NCBI GenBank assembly: GCA_946887065.1
Contig: CAMPKL010000104.1
Span: forward strand, 1-9,007
Source of the DNA: an uncultured Bryobacterales bacterium
Lineage (GTDB): Bacteria; Acidobacteriota; Terriglobia; Bryobacterales; UBA6623
DNA length: 9,007 nt
Direction: 5' to 3'
The translations under genes were made by a program, and so were the position numbers. Shown piece by piece: positions 6,155-9,007 of the stretch (its first letter is position 1; every line of letters starts with the position of its first letter). Below the pieces are notes generated by a model. That model saw only the letters and a program-made list of their open reading frames with translations, had not been told where the DNA came from and ran no database searches.

Positions 6155-6450
6155 CTAACGAGCGGGCGAAAACCGATCCGATGCGGGCATTGCTGACAGG
6201 AGCCTGGAGATCGGACACGCCACGGCCGCACGTATGAGATTCTTCAAGGCGGCTTCGTTAATGCTTTCCCCTTCGTGAATGTCGATGGCGCGCCTGACAT
6301 TTCCATTTCAACGATTTCCGGATCGGCCTCCTTGATCAGCTTTCGTACTCTAGCGAGCGTCCTCCCGCGCCAGTCGTTCAATTCCTCTATTCTCTTGCTG
6401 ATCAACTCAGATGCAGATTCATTTCGCTGAGATGGACTCTTCGTTCTCAA
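6155..6450 (-). pseudogene. DUF1801-family gene broken by an internal deletion
   Basis: The 5' part, from a TTG at 6450, reads ESASELISKRIEELNDWRG and then an intact-looking 'TLARVRKLIKEADPEIVE', typical of the start of DUF1801 proteins. That frame then runs into unrelated residues and stops at 6244 after 68 codons. From about 6307 the neighbouring frame reads GNVRRAIDIHEGESINEAAL followed by 'KNLIRAAVA', which is the expected C-terminal end of the same family. The middle of the family, about 45 residues around the 'W..D.I.CTGETYK..VKLTFAKGA' region, is missing. The gene has therefore lost an internal segment and shifted frame; the second frame stays open to TAG at 6155-6157, beyond the usual family end. 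AAGGA lies 8 nt before the TTG and overlaps the stop of the DUF427 gene 11 bp upstream, so the two were probably co-transcribed. DUF1801 has no firmly assigned biochemical function. The family comparison is from memory. Confidence 0.7.
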
Positions 6451-6461
6451 GCCCTTCGTCC

Positions 6462-6848
6462 TTACATTGTCTTGATCGAATCGACCTTCTCTGGATAGAA
6501 GGCGAGCAGTTCCCGGAGCACGCTCATCTCGTCGTACGGCTTCTCATAAGTCCAGACCGCGTTTTCCGCTCCATCCCTTAACGAGTAGTACGCGGCGTAG
6601 CCCTTGAACGGGCAATAGGTTCGATGAGTTGTCCGAACGAACCGGTCCATCTTTACGTCCTTGCGCGGGATGTAATACACAACCGGCGCGACCGTGCTGC
6701 CTTCCATCGCCTCCTGCATCTGGATGGCCTCGGTCGTGTCGGCGATGATTTCACCCTTGAACGTCACCTGCACGCGCAAGCCGGCCGGCTTCGTGGTGAT
6801 GCGGTGATTCGGATACTGCTTGTATCCGGGGGCGCTGTTAGTGCTCAT
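6462..6848 (-). CDS. DUF427 family protein
   Basis: A 128-residue soluble protein with clear DUF427 signatures: 'VQVTFKGEIIADTTEA' (26-41), 'PVVYYIPRKDVKMD' (55-68), 'THRTYCPFKGYAAYYSL' (74-90), 'ENAVWTYEKPYDE' (95-107) and the closing 'LLAFYPEKVDSI'. It is a compact single-domain family common in bacteria; its molecular function is not established. The conserved Tyr-Cys-Pro-Phe-Lys-Gly and Trp-x-Tyr motifs suggest a ligand pocket, but this is inference. No signal peptide or membrane segment is present. The ATG at 6846-6848 is supported by AAGGAG 6 nt upstream (6855-6860). It lies 118 bp after the DUF72 gene on the same strand and 11 bp before the broken DUF1801 gene. Confidence 0.88.
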   Translation of the reverse strand: MSTNSAPGYKQYPNHRITTKPAGLRVQVTFKGEIIADTTEAIQMQEAMEGSTVAPVVYYIPRKDVKMDRFVRTTHRTYCPFKGYAAYYSLRDGAENAVWTYEKPYDEMSVLRELLAFYPEKVDSIKTM

Positions 6849-6966
6849 GGAATTCTCCTTTCATCCGCTTGCTAAATCCCGGCTTCATTCACGTCCCGCT
6901 CTATAGTCGTTCGGGGGGTATCCGATTTCGACATCAGATCGAGTCCCTTAAAGGCATCCTGTCGTC

Positions 6967-7881
6967 CTATGGCGTGGGCTCACGTTCGCGCTGCAGCAGC
7001 TGCATCAACGTCTTGGCGTTGCGCTGCCCCTGATCCTGATAGTTGTTGTTGAGCACAACGTGCGTGACACGCACTTGTCGGGACATCGCCTGGATGGGCT
7101 GAGCCAACTCCGCCAACTCTGCTTCAGGATAGTCGTAGTTGAAGCGCTCACTGGATCTCTTCAGCCCCTTCTTTTCCCAGGTATCCGCGTTCCTGCCGTG
7201 CAGGCGGACGATCGCCAGCTCGGGGGAAGTGACTTCCCATACTGCCGGCACGCTGCTTCCAAATCCTTGGGGACCATCCACGACGACGTTGACCAGACCG
7301 TGATCGCGCTCGAAGGCCAAGGTGGAATCGCGGACATGCGAGGTCCACCACGAGGCGTTGCGGAACTCGACCGCCATTAACCCGCGGCCCTCCATCATCC
7401 GCACGCAATGCTCAACATGCTTTCGGGGCGGGCCGCCCGAGGTGACCCACGGCGCGAACTGGAAATGAATCGCCCCGAGCTTTCCATAAAGACGAAGCGG
7501 CTCAATCGATTCGAAGAAGAGCATCCAGATTTCGTTTTGGATCTCCGGCGCCAGGTCCTTGTAGTAGAGATTTCCTTTGCTCGCGCCGATAGCCTTCTGC
7601 AGATCCTTCGGCAGCACACGCGGTTGGAACTGATGGCCGGTAAGAGCGCGGAACGCCTTGACGTTGAAGGTGAAGTTTCGCGGCGTCCGCTCCGCCCATA
7701 ACAGCGCGGTCTCCGGGGCCGGGATCGCGTAATAGCTTGAATCGACCTCGACCATCGAAAACTGGGAGGCGTAGAAGCGCAGCCTATCCTCGGCGCTTGT
7801 CGCATCCTTGGGATAGAACTTTCCCGACTCGATCAGAGATTTGTCGGTCCACGAGGCGGTGCCTACCAAGATATTTGCCAT
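6967..7881 (-). CDS. DUF72 domain-containing protein (YecE-like)
   Basis: A 304-residue protein of the DUF72 family, which adopts a TIM-barrel-like fold; its role is not established. Seen motifs in order: 'ILVGTASWTDKSL' (4-16), 'FYASQFSMVEVDSSYYAIP' (36-54), 'FTFNVKAFRALTGH' (70-83), 'GAIHFQFAPW' (136-145), 'MAVEFRNASWW' (169-179), 'IVRLHGRNADTW' (224-235) and 'VVLNNNYQDQGQRNAKTLMQ' (275-294). The conserved Asp, His, Glu and Asn residues around the barrel mouth suggest an enzyme, but no substrate can be named. There is no signal peptide. The ATG at 7879-7881 gives the canonical N-terminus, although no clear Shine-Dalgarno sequence precedes it. It is in a minus-strand run with DUF427 and DUF1801 genes, separated from the YjbR-like gene upstream by 165 bp. 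Confidence 0.9.
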   Translation of the reverse strand: MANILVGTASWTDKSLIESGKFYPKDATSAEDRLRFYASQFSMVEVDSSYYAIPAPETALLWAERTPRNFTFNVKAFRALTGHQFQPRVLPKDLQKAIGASKGNLYYKDLAPEIQNEIWMLFFESIEPLRLYGKLGAIHFQFAPWVTSGGPPRKHVEHCVRMMEGRGLMAVEFRNASWWTSHVRDSTLAFERDHGLVNVVVDGPQGFGSSVPAVWEVTSPELAIVRLHGRNADTWEKKGLKRSSERFNYDYPEAELAELAQPIQAMSRQVRVTHVVLNNNYQDQGQRNAKTLMQLLQREREPTP

Positions 7882-8046
7882 GTATCTGTGACAACCGCAA
7901 GCTGCCCTTGGTGCTTCCGAGGGAGACTATCGAGCGGACGATCACTGGAATTCAGGCTTGATCTGACGGTCAGCCACATCCGCAGACGACCACCCATACC
8001 AGGCGCTTACTATTGTCCTGCAGCGCGCCTTAGCGGTACCGCCGAC
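7882..8046. other. 165-bp intergenic region, no gene seen
   Basis: This gap separates the YjbR-like gene from the DUF72 gene, both on the minus strand. It contains a 10-bp perfect palindrome, GCGGTACCGC, just downstream of the YjbR-like stop. No T-run follows it in the direction of transcription, so I do not call a terminator. A promoter for the DUF72 gene may lie here, but no convincing hexamer pair was found. Confidence 0.4.
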
Positions 8047-8562
8047 CTAGCGGGACCGAGCGGCTTTCACGAACTCAAGCGACGCTTGAAACAGCTGGAG
8101 ATCCTTCTCATACTCATCCGCTTTGGCACGGTTTATCTGTACCCACTCTCTCGAACTTGCCATTCCGCCGGGCTGAAACGGGGCGATATTGTCCCTAGAG
8201 AACTGCAGTTCGGTCGCGATGGCGACGGGCAGGCGTAGCCCGATGCCATCGCCGCTAATGCATGCGAACATCTTGTCGCTGACGAAGTAGGCGTCAAGGC
8301 CGTTAATTTTTCTTGTGCTGACGCCGGGCAGTGTGAGAAGCAGAGCGTCGATCTGCGCCTTGCGCCCGGACTCGGGGGTATCGGTATTCAAGACAGGGGG
8401 CTCAGGCTGAGGATTCGATGTTTCATCCACGGGCGGCTGACGCAGCTCCTCATGGGCCTGCGGCTGCTGCGCTTCAGTTTTCCGCTGCCGCTTTTCCTCC
8501 TTCTTCTGTTTCTTCGCGAGATCTCTCTGACGCTTGGCGAATGCATAGTTGGGCTTAGCCAT
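8047..8562 (-). CDS. YjbR/TfoX-like domain protein with charged N-terminal extension
   Basis: A 171-residue protein in two parts. Residues 1-30 (MAKPNYAFAKRQRDLAKKQK and on) are rich in Lys, Arg and Glu and should be helical; this type of N-terminus recurs in hypothetical proteins of Burkholderiales. Residues 31-68 are a Gln/Pro/Glu-rich linker, probably disordered. Residues about 69-168 resemble the MmcQ/YjbR or TfoX N-terminal fold: 'LLLTLPGVSTRKINGLDAYF' (74-93), 'DKMFACISGDGIGLRLP' (96-112), 'PFQPGGMASSREWVQIN' (128-144). These families are often 'DNA-binding-like', but activity is not established. A TTG two codons earlier (8566-8568) abuts the ribosome binding site AAGAGGA (8569-8575); the ATG at 8560-8562 has 6-nt spacing and is preferred. 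No signal peptide is visible. Confidence 0.72.
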   Translation of the reverse strand: MAKPNYAFAKRQRDLAKKQKKEEKRQRKTEAQQPQAHEELRQPPVDETSNPQPEPPVLNTDTPESGRKAQIDALLLTLPGVSTRKINGLDAYFVSDKMFACISGDGIGLRLPVAIATELQFSRDNIAPFQPGGMASSREWVQINRAKADEYEKDLQLFQASLEFVKAARSR

Positions 8563-8957
8563 TTGCAATCCTCTTCAGTTGAATTCGACGTGGAAGTGAA
8601 CAGAGTACCTTTTAGTTTAGGGGCAGATGCGTAGATGACGCCTGTCCTGGCGTTCTGAACTTAGTAACGGTGGAATACTAGCATTGGTATGACTCCACGA
8701 GACGTTCCTTCGCTCGAAAATCCGGCCTCGGTATCTACGATTTTCAGTGCTCCCTGTCTTTCGGCCCTTCATCTGAAAGTGTGCGCGACCAGTAATTTCA
8801 ACGTCTGACGATACTACTCCCTCCCCTGATTGACGAGGTCGAGCGAGTTTGTCCAGCGCCTATCGCCGTCGATGATGCGAAACTTATCAGGCAAATTGGG
8901 GTGCGCCGGTACCGTATGAGTGTCCGGTCGTGGCCGTAAACGGACCAGATCTTCTCT
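8563..8957. other. Region without a confident gene
   Basis: About 395 bp upstream of the YjbR-like gene. A small inverted repeat, ACGCC-N6-GGCGT, lies at 8638-8653 and could be a regulatory stem for the gene at 8562. On the minus strand 8817-8957 is open for 47 codons, in the same frame as the reading frame entering from the right edge, and includes the protein-like LPDKFRIIDGDRRWTNSLDL. Two other frames here are also open for about 50 codons, so coding is not proven. No tRNA, transposase or clear promoter was seen. Confidence 0.35.
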
Positions 8958-9007
8958 CTAGCGGCGCTTCAACTCTTGAACCGTTTTGACGAGTTCACCA
9001 TTCACGC
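8958..9007 (-). CDS. Possible C-terminal end of a gene cut by the window edge
   Basis: From the right edge a minus-strand frame reads VNGELVKTVQELKRR and stops at TAG (8958-8960). Only 15 codons are visible, so no family can be named, and the GTG at 9003-9005 could even be an initiation codon. In-frame text continues plausibly past the TAG for another 47 codons, so the stop may be premature in a decaying gene. Confidence 0.22.
   Translation of the reverse strand, partial: VNGELVKTVQELKRR

Noticed and set aside
5527..6231. 234-codon open frame on the minus strand
   Set aside because: Mostly antisense to the HMGL-like gene and composed of His/Arg-rich text typical of a shadow frame. Its first part crosses the tail of the broken DUF1801 gene.
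6244..6450. Intact 68-residue protein
   Set aside because: The last 15 or so residues are out-of-frame text; the real family C-terminus is readable in the next frame, so it is a broken DUF1801 gene.
8032..8041. GCGGTACCGC palindrome as an intrinsic terminator
   Set aside because: The stem has only 5-bp arms with no loop bases, and no T-run follows on the minus strand.
8563..8568. TTG start two codons before the YjbR-like ATG
   Set aside because: The ribosome binding site AAGAGGA abuts the TTG directly, leaving no spacing; the ATG at 8560-8562 has a 6-nt spacer and gives the common MAKPNYAF N-terminus.
1..9007. CRISPR array, tRNA, rRNA, insertion sequence or phage genes
   Set aside because: No regularly spaced repeats, no cloverleaf-like conserved tRNA segments, and no transposase, integrase or phage motifs were seen in the sequence or translations.

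Overview
The window looks like chromosomal DNA of a GC-rich betaproteobacterium, most likely Burkholderiales. The grounds are a Bug/TctC-type periplasmic binding protein (a family greatly expanded in that order), the lysine/glutamate-rich 'MAKPNYAF...' N-terminus of the right-hand gene, and the general gene style. The species cannot be named from sequence alone.

Left half (about 180-6069) is a catabolic locus. A minus-strand IclR-type regulator is divergent from four plus-strand genes: an orphan Bug/TctC solute-binding protein (start 1094), an NDP-forming acyl-CoA synthetase whose GTG start overlaps the previous stop, an enoyl-CoA hydratase/isomerase-family protein, and a hydroxymethylglutaryl-CoA-lyase-like enzyme. 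The genes are tightly packed (4-bp overlap, then gaps of 35 and 16 bp), so they are probably one transcript. Read together they suggest capture of a carboxylate in the periplasm, activation to a CoA thioester, hydration, then retro-Claisen/aldol cleavage to acetyl-CoA plus a keto acid. No carboxylase or dehydrogenase is present, so the substrate may already be an unsaturated branched dicarboxylic acid (3-methylglutaconate-like or itaconate-like); this is inference. The divergent intergenic region holds a near-perfect 10-bp inverted repeat that overlaps candidate promoters on both strands.

Right half (about 6155-8562) is a minus-strand run of small conserved genes of poorly known function, convergent to the catabolic operon: a YjbR/TfoX-like protein with a charged N-terminal extension, a DUF72 (YecE-like) protein, a DUF427 protein, and a DUF1801 gene that is broken by an internal deletion and frameshift.

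The edges are degraded or unresolved. Positions 1-181 hold the frameshifted minus-strand remains of a gene behind the IclR gene. Positions 8563-9007 hold no convincing complete gene, only a possible partial reading frame entering from the right edge. No tRNA, rRNA, CRISPR array, insertion sequence or clear intrinsic terminator was seen.
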